64,000 nt of DNA from VRUE01 sp963812335 (GTDB taxonomy: Bacteria; Actinomycetota; Thermoleophilia; Solirubrobacterales; 70-9): the NCBI GenBank assembly GCA_963812335.1, contig CAWEUU010000005.1, positions 248,001 to 312,000 on the forward strand. Reading direction: 5' to 3'. How positions within the stretch are numbered: position 1 is the stretch's first letter; every line of letters begins with the position of its first letter. The position numbers and the translations under genes were made by a program. Below, piece by piece: positions 15,974-23,971 of this stretch. Under the pieces are notes generated by a model. That model made no database searches and was not told the DNA's origin. It saw nothing but the letters and a program-made list of their open reading frames with translations.

Positions 15974-17026
15974 ATGGGCAAAGCCAACCGAGGATCGCCC
16001 CCACGAAAGGCGATCAACTTTGGAGAGATCCTTCCGGAGGATTGGAACAAGCCGGGCAGCGAATGCTTCGCCCGGGCCTACTCGATGGCCGGGGTTGCCA
16101 AGAATGATCTTTCTACTCCGGTTCACGTTGTGCTCGGCGATGTATGCGTCCTCATGGCGTGGCTGGCACTTCCCCGCCTCTCCATCGACGGCGGATTTGA
16201 GATTCGGGCCGACGGCAAATTGAACTTCGAGCTGAAGTCTGCTGACAAAGACAGCAGGCATCCTGCTGGCCCAGTCGCCCTCTTCATCGTGAACCCCGCC
16301 CTATCCGCTACGCCAGGAGAGGCCTTGACTCGCGCGGATGACGTGATCGCCCAGCTTACGACTCTCGGAAGCCTATTCCTCGCGTTCGAACACGTTGAGG
16401 ATTACTGGATCAACTATCCGGGCAATGGGCTTTCCGGCGCCGCGAAAGTGATCCTGAACACGACGTGGTGGGACACTCCAGTTGTCTCAAGCGACGCTCA
16501 GGAGAAGTGGAAGCTGGCCCAGCAGGCAATTGCGGATTCGGAAGAGCCAGACCGGCTTTGGCTGTCGTTGCGCTGGATAGACGAGGCAAAACGAAGCGCC
16601 GGCACCGACGCGTTCCTCAAGCTCTGGTTTGCCCTTGAGATCCTGACGGCGAGCGCTGACGAGAAGGTCGTTTCCCGAATCAACAGGGAACTTTGCGCCG
16701 CCTACGAGATCGACCAGTCCGAAGTCGGATCGGAATTCGCGATAGGCAGAATCTTTGGCTTGAGGAGCAAGGTAGTCCACCACGGACTGAAGGTTGATCT
16801 CTCCGGTCGCTTTCTGAACTACCTCGCAGGCGTCTGCATTGATCTACTGGTTTCGATGCTTGGCTTCCAAGTTCCCGGTCGCGCCAACGCAAGTCGCGAT
16901 GAAGCTGGCGGAATCGACAACCTGCTGCCCTCCGTCGTCGGCGGTCGGAGCGAGAAGGCCGTCGCCGAAGAAGCGGCGAAGGCCGAAAATGAGCATCAGC
17001 AACGGGCGGACACCCAGTCCGAGTAG
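15974..17026 (+). CDS. HEPN-domain (Apea-like) protein, putative RNase effector
   Basis: I do not recognise a named family with certainty. The 350-aa protein resembles Apea-type HEPN proteins: a variable N-terminal half, then a helical region (about 200-300) with KLWFALEILTA and IFGLRSKVVHHG, which contains R264-x4-H269, the HEPN R-x4-6-H motif. HEPN proteins with this motif are usually metal-independent RNases, often toxins or phage-defence effectors. The C-terminus (310-350) is charged and probably disordered. GGAGGA (15961-15966) sits 7 nt before the ATG. It is the first gene of the tRNA-Phe cassette and is less GC-rich than its neighbours. Confidence 0.65.
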   Translation: MGKANRGSPPRKAINFGEILPEDWNKPGSECFARAYSMAGVAKNDLSTPVHVVLGDVCVLMAWLALPRLSIDGGFEIRADGKLNFELKSADKDSRHPAGPVALFIVNPALSATPGEALTRADDVIAQLTTLGSLFLAFEHVEDYWINYPGNGLSGAAKVILNTTWWDTPVVSSDAQEKWKLAQQAIADSEEPDRLWLSLRWIDEAKRSAGTDAFLKLWFALEILTASADEKVVSRINRELCAAYEIDQSEVGSEFAIGRIFGLRSKVVHHGLKVDLSGRFLNYLAGVCIDLLVSMLGFQVPGRANASRDEAGGIDNLLPSVVGGRSEKAVAEEAAKAENEHQQRADTQSE

Positions 17027-17194
17027 GAAGCTCCGGCGAAGCACCACCCAGCCGGGACTTCTTGGTTCTGACTCTACGACCTAGGCGGCCCCCAGCTTCC
17101 GTCCCAGCGCATCTTGTGGCCCTCCGGGGGACCGGCTGGCCCCTCAGCGGCGGTCTCCTCAGGCCGGGAAGCGCGAAGGCGGTCCGATCGCATT

Positions 17195-17210
17195 TATCCT
17201 TGCTGCAACG
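17195..17210 (+). promoter_or_regulatory. Possible -10 box for the DUF4145-like gene
   Basis: TATCCT (17195-17200) fits TANNNT and is 10 nt before the ATG at 17211. This suggests the second cassette gene has its own promoter. Confidence 0.4.
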
Positions 17211-17918
17211 ATGAATGTTCGATTCTCAGGCGTAGACGACATCGGCGCCACCCGCTACCGCTGCGGCTGGTGCGACCACGTGGTTTCGGCGTCCCGCGGC
17301 TGGTCAGGCGAGTCCGACGACTGGAGATCGGGGGGAGACGTGCGGTGGGTTTCGATTGTGCTTTGCCCAAACTGCACACAGCCGACCTACCTCTATGGCG
17401 ACGAGCGCCTGCCGGGGGCGAAAGCGGGTGAGGACGTGGAGCATCTGCCCGATGACGTATCGGCGCTCTACGCCCAGTCGCGCCGAGCTGCTGGACGCGG
17501 CGACTTCACGGCTGCGGTGGTTGTTGGCCGAAAGCTCTTGATGCATGTCGCGGTCGAGAAGGGAGCGGAGCAGAACCAGACCTTCGCGCACTACGTGGAC
17601 TGGCTGGTCGAGCAGGGCGTCGTTACGGTCCACATGAAGGAGTGGATAGACGAGATACGAGAGCTTGGGAACGACGCCAATCACGAGATCGTCCTCATGG
17701 GAAAGGAGGAGGCGGAGTCCCTGCTCACCTTCTTGGCGATGATGTTGAAGGTCGTCTACGAGTATCCGAAGCGCGCGCAGCTCTCGATGGAAAGCCGCGA
17801 GGGTCGAAGCGACGAGTCCGACGATGACCAGGAGCAGGAGCCAGCCGCTTCCGCCGAGACGTCCGGGGCGGACCAGGGAGCCCGAGGCTATACGCCACCG
17901 CCGGTTCTCGGGCAATAG
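17211..17918 (+). CDS. Zinc-ribbon DUF4145 (HEPN-like) protein
   Basis: A 235-aa protein with an N-terminal treble-clef/zinc-ribbon pair of CxxC motifs (Cys18/Cys21 and Cys52/Cys55) followed by a DUF4145 domain (about 80-185). DUF4145 belongs to the HEPN clan; the signature IRELGNDANHE places Arg150 and His158 in the position of the HEPN R...H motif, with the Gly-Asn-Asp/Glu typical of the family. DUF4145 proteins recur in defence islands and next to restriction-modification genes. The last 45 residues are acidic and low complexity. With the upstream gene it makes up the whole coding content of the island; partner or target are unknown. Confidence 0.72.
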   Translation: MNVRFSGVDDIGATRYRCGWCDHVVSASRGWSGESDDWRSGGDVRWVSIVLCPNCTQPTYLYGDERLPGAKAGEDVEHLPDDVSALYAQSRRAAGRGDFTAAVVVGRKLLMHVAVEKGAEQNQTFAHYVDWLVEQGVVTVHMKEWIDEIRELGNDANHEIVLMGKEEAESLLTFLAMMLKVVYEYPKRAQLSMESREGRSDESDDDQEQEPAASAETSGADQGARGYTPPPVLGQ

Positions 17919-17988
17919 CTACCAGGCAACACGCGGGTAACAGAAGCCCCAATAAGGCCCGAGAACGTTTCGCGGCCGATTCGGGCCG

Positions 17989-17998
17989 ATCGCCCGAT
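17989..17998. repeat. Right subterminal inverted repeat of the mini-island
   Basis: ATCGCCCGAT is complementary to 15924-15933. Close by, the word CCGAGAACGT(T/C)TCGC occurs twice (about 17959 and 18031), possible recombinase arm sites. Confidence 0.4.
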
Positions 17999-18050
17999 AT
18001 ACCTGGCGAAACGACGGCTACCCGAGAAGAACCGAGAACGTCTCGCCTTG

Positions 18051-18093
18051 CTGAAAATCGTGGTGTCGTGGGTTCGATTCCCACCCTCGCCAT
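18051..18093. repeat. attR: 43-bp direct repeat of the tRNA-Phe 3' part
   Basis: Identical to 15837-15879 but without the 5' half of the tRNA, so it is not a functional tRNA gene. It marks the chromosome-side end of the mini-island. Confidence 0.9.
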
Positions 18094-18112
18094 TAATTTC
18101 TACTCAAATAAA

Positions 18113-18135
18113 TTTTCTACTGGTATAGTAGAAAA
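18113..18135. promoter_or_regulatory. Palindromic operator and -10 box of the AbiE-like module
   Basis: TTTTCTACT and AGTAGAAAA are perfect 9-bp arms around a 5-bp loop in an AT-rich stretch. TATAGT (18124-18129) inside it is 7 nt before the GTG at 18137. A repressor bound here would block the promoter, as expected for an autoregulated antitoxin. Confidence 0.6.
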
Positions 18136-18136
18136 T

Positions 18137-19220
18137 GTGTCTGAGGTAGAAAAGCGCTGGCAGAAGATCCTTGCATCGGCGTTGGAGGGTGTGACCGTCG
18201 AAGCTGCGCCGAGCGATGCGGCGGCGATCTCGCGGTCCGGACTCGCGATGGCCGGACGATCGAGATCGAGGTGAAGTGGGCCGGCGAGGGCTGGCCGCAG
18301 GATGTCCGGCGGGTGGCCGGCACGGTCGGCGAGCGGTGGCCGGAGAATGTGGTCCTTCTTGCGCGGAGCCTCTCTCCCGGTGCGATCGAGTGGCTGCGGG
18401 AGCGCGGCGCCAACTGGGCCGACGAAGCCGGCCAGGCTCACATCGTCGGGCCTGGTGGGCTGGTCGTGATCCGCGAACCGGCTCAGTTGCCCGACAAGCA
18501 GAGCACGCCGCGTTCTTTTTCCTGGTCGAAGTCGGCGATTCCGATCGCGGAGGCGATTCTGGCCTACGAGGATCGCCCTCTGCGCGTGGCCGAGCTAGCG
18601 GAGGAGAGCTGACTGGTCTACCGCGCAGGCCGCCAAAGTTCTCAAGGCGTTCGACAACCAAGGCTGGACCGCTAAGCAGGGAGCTTCGCGTGGACCCGGT
18701 GCGCACCGGAGCTTGGTCGATGCGGCGGACTGCTCGCTGCTTGGTCGGGCGCGATGGCCGAATCGCCTCGTCCAACCCGCGTCGCCCATCGTGCGACCAA
18801 AGACGTCGATGGCGCTCCTGCGTGAACGAGCTCGTCTCTGCCTTCGAGCGAACTGTGGGCTGGGCTGTCAGCGGCTGGGCCGGCCTCGAGCTCGTCGCAC
18901 CCTTCGCGACCACCACTCCCAGCCTGCATATCTACGTCGCGGAGGCCGACTTTGCCGCGCCGCTCAGCGACGCGATCGAGGAGGCCGGTCTGCGCGAGGT
19001 AGACGAGGGTGGCCGAGTTACCTTCTGGGCAGCCGATGCCCGCATCTTCGCCTTCTCCCGGCGAGTCGAAGACGTCCCCGTCGTGAGCGCCCCGCGCCTG
19101 TTCGCCGACCTGTCTTCGTTCGGGGGCCGCGGGGGCGATGCAGCCGACCACGTCAAGGCGGAGCTGATCGATCCCCTGCATCCCGGCGAGTCGATTCAGG
19201 ACCATGCCGGCGATGGATGA
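18137..19220 (+). pseudogene. AbiEi-like antitoxin/transcriptional regulator, multiply frameshifted
   Basis: Read across frames, this resembles actinobacterial type IV antitoxins of the AbiEi group. Start GTG 18137 gives VSEVEKRWQKILASAL. A middle part in another frame reads EVKWAGEGWPQDVRRV, then a winged-helix-like STAQAAKVLKAFDNQGW in a third segment. The C-terminal domain (about 18830-19220) has GWAGLELVAPFATTTP, VSAPRLFADLSSFGGRG. At least three, probably four, indels (near 18240, 18612, 18735 and 18800) break it. Either the antitoxin is decaying or the sequence has errors; the intact toxin partner right behind favours errors, since a free toxin would be harmful. It overlaps the toxin gene by 17 bp. 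Confidence 0.6.
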
Positions 19221-20079
19221 GCAGCGCTCCCGTGAGACCCGCGCCCGCGCCGAGCTCGCGCTGGTACGGCTCCTGCACGCGCTTGGGGATGAGGACGTCT
19301 TTCTGGTCGTGCTCGGTGGCCTAGTACCCGAGGTTCTCGCTGGCGACGAGACTCTCGTGCCGGAGCATCTCGGCACTACCGATGTCGACGTCCTCCTCAT
19401 CACCCATGTCGACCCCGATGCCGACCTGGGCGCCGTGGAGCGGGCGCTGGAGCAGCTCGACTTCAAGCCGGACCCGAACGAGGACGGCTGGCGCTGGCGC
19501 GGTCCGATCGAAGGAGTGCCGGTGAAGCTCGAGTTCCTCTGCGACCTACCCGACTACCGCGAGGGCGAGGTCGTCCGGCCGAGCGGCTGCCGGGCGCTCA
19601 GCGCTCAGAACCTCCGCGGCACCGGCTACGTCGCCCGCGACTTCGCCTGGGAGGAGCTGAGCGGCGAACTCGCCGATGGCACCACGGCCGTTGTGCGCGC
19701 CCGCTTCGCCGGCCTCGAGGGCTACCTGCTCTCCAAGTGCGTGGCGGCGCGCACCCGCGCCGCCACGAAGGACTACTACGACCTCGTCTACGTCCTGCAG
19801 CACAACCGGGCGGGAGGGCCGGAGCAGGCCGCCCATCGCCTGCTCAATGGCGAGTTCGCCGCCGATCTCAATTCGCTGAGGACGACCTTTCTGGAGGTGC
19901 GGGAGCGCTACGTCGGGACCGCAGACAGCGGGCCGGTCGGATATGCCAGGCAGGCTTTGGAAATACAACCCGAGGTTGGCGAGACGGAACTGCGGGCCGA
20001 TGCCGTCGATGTTGTCCAGCGGTTCTTTGCGGAGCTTGAACGGAGGCATCCGTTCGGCGCGCGCATCGGTATGGGATAG
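19204..20079 (+). CDS. Nucleotidyltransferase, AbiEii-like toxin
   Basis: A 291-aa nucleotidyltransferase-fold protein. It has the NTase GG (38-39, VVLGGL) and the metal-binding Asp60-x-Asp62 in LGTTDVDVLL, and the KDYYDLVYVLQHN block seen in AbiEii/DUF-type nucleotidyltransferases. Such toxins transfer nucleotides to tRNA or other RNA and act in abortive infection with an AbiEi antitoxin. It overlaps the preceding antitoxin reading frame, matching the two-gene arrangement. ATG 19213 is an alternative start. It lies directly beyond the tRNA-Phe mini-island, in a small accessory hotspot. Confidence 0.75.
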   Translation: MPAMDEQRSRETRARAELALVRLLHALGDEDVFLVVLGGLVPEVLAGDETLVPEHLGTTDVDVLLITHVDPDADLGAVERALEQLDFKPDPNEDGWRWRGPIEGVPVKLEFLCDLPDYREGEVVRPSGCRALSAQNLRGTGYVARDFAWEELSGELADGTTAVVRARFAGLEGYLLSKCVAARTRAATKDYYDLVYVLQHNRAGGPEQAAHRLLNGEFAADLNSLRTTFLEVRERYVGTADSGPVGYARQALEIQPEVGETELRADAVDVVQRFFAELERRHPFGARIGMG

Positions 20080-20088
20080 ATTGGCTTC
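20077..20088 (+). promoter_or_regulatory. -10 box for the leaderless RNase HI-like mRNA
   Basis: TAGATT (20077-20082) overlaps the stop of the upstream toxin gene and stands 6 nt before the ATG at 20089. Confidence 0.5.
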
Positions 20089-20544
20089 ATGCCGGTGTCC
20101 GAAGCGCACGAGGGCGACCATCCGGAGCCGTCGAAGCGCAACTATCTACTGAAGACGGACGGTTCCGGCACGGGGACCATCGACAAACCAGCTCAAGGTG
20201 CGATCGGAGTCGTCCTCAGGGACCCCGATGGTCAGCTAATTGAAGAGATCTCCAAACCGATCGGACCCGTCATCAACACCGAAGCGGAGTATCGGGCTCT
20301 CATCGAAGGACTCAAGCTCGCCCGCAGTCGCGGAATCCAACGCATCCGGGTGTTCCTTGACTCCGAGCTCGTGGTCGACCAGGTAAACGGCTCCGCGAAG
20401 GTTGGCAAGGAGCACATCAGACCCCTGCACGCGGAAGCGTGCTCCCTGCTCCAGGAGTTTCCCAACATCAGGATTTCGTGGATTCCGCGAAAGTGGAATG
20501 CCGAAGCGGACGCACTTGCAACCAAAGCGCGTCCTGGTCGCTGA
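20089..20544 (+). CDS. RNase HI-like protein
   Basis: A 151-aa RNase H-fold protein of the short actinobacterial type. The catalytic acidic residues are in KTDGSGTG (first Asp), NTEAEYRALIEGL (Glu), FLDSELVVDQ (Asp) and NAEADALA (last Asp). It would cut RNA in RNA-DNA hybrids. The first 15 residues are not conserved. A leaderless start is suggested by the TAGATT box. It lacks the phosphatase domain found in longer actinobacterial RNase HI-CobC fusions. Confidence 0.85.
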   Translation: MPVSEAHEGDHPEPSKRNYLLKTDGSGTGTIDKPAQGAIGVVLRDPDGQLIEEISKPIGPVINTEAEYRALIEGLKLARSRGIQRIRVFLDSELVVDQVNGSAKVGKEHIRPLHAEACSLLQEFPNIRISWIPRKWNAEADALATKARPGR

Positions 20545-20630
20545 GCGCAGCAGTGTATACAGGCCTGTCTTGACTTCCGCCTCCGCGTGGTCACAGGCGT
20601 CTTGGCGGCAGTTGGGTAGCTCGGGGTAGC

Positions 20631-21251
20631 GTGTCGCCGATGGGGGGTGTTTTACCTGACATCCTGAGACCAGGGCTGCGAGTCGTCATCTGCGGGACGG
20701 CGGCTGGGACGGCGTCCGCTCGAGCTGCCGCCTACTACGCGGGTCCCGGCAATGCCTTCTGGGCGACGCTTCACTCGACGGGACTGACACCCACGCGGCT
20801 CTCGCCGGTGGAGTTCGAACTGCTGCCTGACTTCGGGATCGGCCTCACCGACATCTGCAAGGTGCTTCACGGCTCCGACCAGGAGGTTGGGACCGGTGAG
20901 TTCGACGTTGCCGGGCTGGAAGCCCGGGTCGCCGCGGCGGAACCCGCCAACCTCGCCTTCAACGGCAAGAACGCCGCCCGCGGCGCGCTCGGCCACAAGG
21001 TCGACTACGGGCCTCAGCCCGAGCGCATCGGCGGCGCCGCGGTCTGGGTTCTGCCGTCGACGTCCGGTGCAGCCCGAAGGTACTGGGATGCCGGGCCTTG
21101 GCGTGAGCTGGCCGAGTATGCGCGGAAACTGAGGGCTGAACGGCGTCGGTCAAGTAATCGCCGGCCGGGCGCGCCGGCCGGGTCTACGATGGGCGGACCC
21201 GAACTGGCCGAGTGGGATCGGCGGAGGAGGATCCGATGTACGACTACGTGA
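20631..21251 (+). CDS. mug: G/U mismatch-specific uracil/thymine DNA glycosylase (Mug/TDG family)
   Basis: This protein of about 206 aa removes uracil (or thymine) from mismatches with G. Family motifs are RVVICGTAAGTAS (normally FCGINPG, so the Gly-x-Asn-Pro core is altered), YYAGPGNAFW, GIGLTDICK and LPSTSGAARRYW. The altered first motif, with GTAAG instead of G(I/x)NPG, replaces the catalytic Asn by Ala and may change activity. GTG 20631 or ATG 20640 can be the start. The 3' end runs 16 bp into the next gene; the last 40 residues are not conserved. Confidence 0.82.
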   Translation: MSPMGGVLPDILRPGLRVVICGTAAGTASARAAAYYAGPGNAFWATLHSTGLTPTRLSPVEFELLPDFGIGLTDICKVLHGSDQEVGTGEFDVAGLEARVAAAEPANLAFNGKNAARGALGHKVDYGPQPERIGGAAVWVLPSTSGAARRYWDAGPWRELAEYARKLRAERRRSSNRRPGAPAGSTMGGPELAEWDRRRRIRCTTT

Positions 21252-22822
21252 TCGTAGGAGCCGGCTCGGCCGGCTGCGTGCTCGCCGCCCGGCTCTCCGA
21301 GGACCCCGACACCAACGTCCTGCTGCTCGAGGCCGGCGGCCCGGACACCAAGGAGAACATCCACGTCCCGCTCGGCTACCTGCAGTTGCAGCGCACCGAC
21401 GTCGACTGGGACTACGTCTCGGCGCCGGAGCCCAACTGCGGCGGTCGCCGCATCGCCCTGCCGCGCGGAAAGGTGCTCGGCGGCAGCTCCTCGATCAACG
21501 CGATGGTCTACATCCGCGGCAATCGCCGCGACTACGACGAATGGGGCGCTTCCGGCTGGGCCTGGGACGACCTCTTCCCCTACTTCCTCAAGGCCGAGGA
21601 CAACGAGCGCGGCGCCTCCGAGTGGCACGCGGTCGGCGGGCCGCTGCCGGTCTCCGAGCAGCGCTCCGGCATGCCGCTCGCCCCCGCCTGGGCCGCGGCC
21701 GGCGCCGAAGCCGGGCTGGGTCTCAACGACGACTTCAACGGCGCCGAGCAGGACGGCGTTGGCACCTACCAGGTCACCCAGCGCGACGGGATGCGGGCCA
21801 GCGCCGCGGTCGCCTACCTGCACCCCGCGATGGCCGAGCGGCCGAACCTGACCGTCATGCCCTTCATGCACGTCAACCGGGTGCTGTTCGAGGGCACCCG
21901 CGCCGTCGGCGTCGAGGCGGCCCACCTCGGCCAGGCGCAGGAGCTGCGCGCCGAGCGCGAGGTGATCCTCTGCGGCGGCACGTTCAACTCGCCGCAGCTG
22001 CTGATGCTCTCCGGAGTCGGCCCCGCCGAGCACCTGGCGATGCGCGAAGTGGAGCTGCTGCTCGACCAGCCCGCGGTGGGCCAGAACCTGAGCGACCACG
22101 CCTGCACCTACGGCGTCTGGACCGCGACCGAGCAATCGAGCCTGCTGGATGCGATGGAGCCGGCCGCCCTCGAGCAGTACGAAGCCTCGAAGACCGGCGT
22201 CTTCAGCTCGAACTTCGCCGAGTCGGGCGGGTTCGCCAGGGTCGGCGCGGGAGCCAAAGCCCCGGACGTCCAGTTCCACACGGTGCCCGTGCAGATCGTC
22301 GACGAGGGCTTCGCCGACCCCGACGGCCACGGCATGGTCGCCTCGGTCTGCCTGCTGACCCCCGAGAGCCGCGGCTCGGTGACCCTCGCCTCGAACGACC
22401 CCACCGCCCAGCCGGTGATCCGCAACCAGTTCTTCAGCGACGGGTCCGACCTGGAGCGGCTGGTCGCCGGGATGAGGCTGACCCTCGATATCTGCGGCCG
22501 ACCCGCGCTGGGAGGATTCTGCTCGGAGCCGCACTGGACGCCCGATGGCGAATCCGACGAGGCGATCGCTGCCCACGTCGCCCGCACCGTCTTCCCGATC
22601 TATCACCCGGTCGGGACCTGTGCGATCGGTTCGGTCGTCGACGAGGATCTACGGGTTCAGGGGCTCGACGGGATCCGCGTCGTCGACTGCTCGGTGATGC
22701 CCACCGTGCCGCGGGGCAACACCAACGCGCCGGTGATCGCCGTCGCCGAGCGCGCCGCAGACCTGATCAAGGGCGCGACGCCGCTGCGGGCCGACGCCGA
22801 TGCCGCCGCCGGAGCCCGGTGA
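21236..22822 (+). CDS. GMC-family FAD oxidoreductase (choline dehydrogenase-like)
   Basis: A 528-aa glucose-methanol-choline oxidoreductase. The N-terminus has the FAD-binding VIVGAGSAGCVLAARL; next come the GMC signature GKVLGGSSSINAMVYIRG and, near the C-terminus, the catalytic His in YHPVGTCAIG and VDCSVMPTVP with an Asn/His pair region (NTNAPVIAVAERAADLI). The substrate is an alcohol that cannot be specified. GGAGGAGG (21223-21230) five bases before the ATG at 21236 fixes the start. Followed by a short relic of a minus-strand hydrolase. Confidence 0.9.
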   Translation: MYDYVIVGAGSAGCVLAARLSEDPDTNVLLLEAGGPDTKENIHVPLGYLQLQRTDVDWDYVSAPEPNCGGRRIALPRGKVLGGSSSINAMVYIRGNRRDYDEWGASGWAWDDLFPYFLKAEDNERGASEWHAVGGPLPVSEQRSGMPLAPAWAAAGAEAGLGLNDDFNGAEQDGVGTYQVTQRDGMRASAAVAYLHPAMAERPNLTVMPFMHVNRVLFEGTRAVGVEAAHLGQAQELRAEREVILCGGTFNSPQLLMLSGVGPAEHLAMREVELLLDQPAVGQNLSDHACTYGVWTATEQSSLLDAMEPAALEQYEASKTGVFSSNFAESGGFARVGAGAKAPDVQFHTVPVQIVDEGFADPDGHGMVASVCLLTPESRGSVTLASNDPTAQPVIRNQFFSDGSDLERLVAGMRLTLDICGRPALGGFCSEPHWTPDGESDEAIAAHVARTVFPIYHPVGTCAIGSVVDEDLRVQGLDGIRVVDCSVMPTVPRGNTNAPVIAVAERAADLIKGATPLRADADAAAGAR

Positions 22823-22849
22823 CCTGAGTCGGCCTCCGTTGAGCTATCC

Positions 22850-22995
22850 GGCGCGCGACCGCGCAGGACCTCTACCCGGGCGACCGGGTCGAGCAGGCCC
22901 CAGGCCAGGGTCAGCGCTCCCGGCCAGGCGCGCAGAGCGCCGTGCCAGCGCTCGGTGAAGCGTTCGCGCTCGTCCCACCGGCTCGGTCAGCACGA
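22850..22995 (-). pseudogene. C-terminal relic of an alpha/beta hydrolase
   Basis: On the minus strand the frame WDERERFTERWHGALRAWPG...LTLAWGLLDPVARVEVLRG reads like the lid-to-Asp segment of alpha/beta hydrolases (W.gpl.laWG..DPVa). It has no start and loses similarity before the catalytic His. I read it as a short remnant. Otherwise 22823-23013 holds no gene. Confidence 0.35.
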
Positions 22996-23013
22996 CCGCA
23001 AGCCTGTCACGGC

Positions 23014-23889
23014 TCAGACGGGGCCGCCGGCGAGGAAGCCCTCGGGCTCCTCGACCACAGTGTTGACCAGGTCGCCGATTCCCTCGATCTCGACCCGCAC
23101 CTCCTGGCCGATCTGGAGCAGGTTGTCGCGCACCGGTTGGCGGCCGAGGCCGACGCCGGCCGGGGTCCCGGTGGCGATCACGTCGCCCGGCTCGAGCGTG
23201 AACGCTTCCGATAGGTGGGCGACCTGCTGGAAGCAGTCGAAGACCATCTCGCTCGTGCGCGCGTCCTGGCGCAGCTGCTCGCCGACGTAGCAGCGGATCG
23301 CCAGGTCCCCCGGGTCACCGAGCTCATCGCCGGTGACCAGCCAGGGCCCGAGCGGGCCGTGCGTGTCGAAGGACTTGCCGATCGTCATCGTCTGCGCTTT
23401 GCCCTGCCAGTCGCGTACGCTGACGTCGTTGGCGCAGGTGTAACCGGCGATCACCTCATGCGCGTCCTCGGGCGCGACGTGGCGGCATCGCTTGCCGATC
23501 ACCAGCGCAAGCTCTGCCTCGTAGTCGAGGAAGGTCGAGACCTTCGGCATGTGGATCTCAGCGCCGGGCCCGACCACGCAGGTCGCCTGCTTGTTGAAGA
23601 AGACCGGCACCTCGGGCGCATCCATCCCCATCTCGGCGATGTGGTCGCGGTAGTTGAGCGCGATCGCCAGGTACTTGCGCGGCGTCGCCGGCGCGAGCAG
23701 GCGGACATCGGCGAGCGGCCGGCGCGGTGAGCCGGCGGCGAGCTCCTGCAGCCGCGCCTTCCCAAGCTCGCCGAGCGCCCGCGCCGGTTCGGCCGGGGCG
23801 CCGCCAGGGGAGAGGTCGATGACCTCCTCGCCCTCGACCAGGCCGAGCGCCGGGTCGCCGTCCCCGGCTTGGAAGCGGCAGAGCCTCAT
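23014..23889 (-). CDS. Fumarylacetoacetate hydrolase-family protein
   Basis: A 291-aa FAH-family hydrolase or decarboxylase acting on 2-oxo/diketo acids in aromatic or related catabolism. After a ~60-residue N-terminal domain it shows YLAIALNYRDHIAEMG, the metal site TFLDYEAELALVIG (D-x-E-x-E pattern), KSFDTHGPLGPW and GDVIATGTPAGVG. These features match the 2-hydroxyhepta-2,4-diene-1,7-dioate isomerase/ureidoglycolate lyase-like subgroup; the actual substrate is unknown. It is divergent from a methyltransferase gene. Confidence 0.9.
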   Translation of the reverse strand: MRLCRFQAGDGDPALGLVEGEEVIDLSPGGAPAEPARALGELGKARLQELAAGSPRRPLADVRLLAPATPRKYLAIALNYRDHIAEMGMDAPEVPVFFNKQATCVVGPGAEIHMPKVSTFLDYEAELALVIGKRCRHVAPEDAHEVIAGYTCANDVSVRDWQGKAQTMTIGKSFDTHGPLGPWLVTGDELGDPGDLAIRCYVGEQLRQDARTSEMVFDCFQQVAHLSEAFTLEPGDVIATGTPAGVGLGRQPVRDNLLQIGQEVRVEIEGIGDLVNTVVEEPEGFLAGGPV

Positions 23890-23971
23890 CGGCGGGGAAT
23901 CTACCCGAGCCGCCGTGCGGCCCGAGACTCGCTACGGTCGCCTGAACCGAGCAACGATGTGGAGGTACTGG

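Larger units (their letters stand above)
15837..18093. mobile_element. tRNA-Phe integrated mini-island carrying two HEPN-type genes, no integrase
   Basis: A 43-bp perfect direct repeat bounds 2.2 kb that includes only two genes, both with HEPN-like RNase motifs. The left copy is the 3' portion of an intact tRNA-Phe, the classical attL layout of a tyrosine-recombinase element; the right copy lacks the 5' half of the tRNA. No integrase, relaxase or transposase is present. Near the ends lie complementary 10-bp words (15924-15933 and 17989-17998) and a shared GGGTAACAG. The first cassette gene looks clearly less GC-rich than its neighbours. It may be a satellite mobilised in trans or a remnant after loss of the integrase. 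Confidence 0.75.

Noticed and set aside
18051..18093. Second tRNA-Phe gene
   Set aside because: Only the 3' part from the anticodon loop onward is present; the acceptor 5' strand and D-arm are missing. It is the att duplication.
15837..18093. The 43-bp repeat as an assembly duplication
   Set aside because: The enclosed genes are unique and less GC-rich, and the duplicated part ends exactly one base after the tRNA end, as expected for integration. An artefact cannot be fully excluded without reads.
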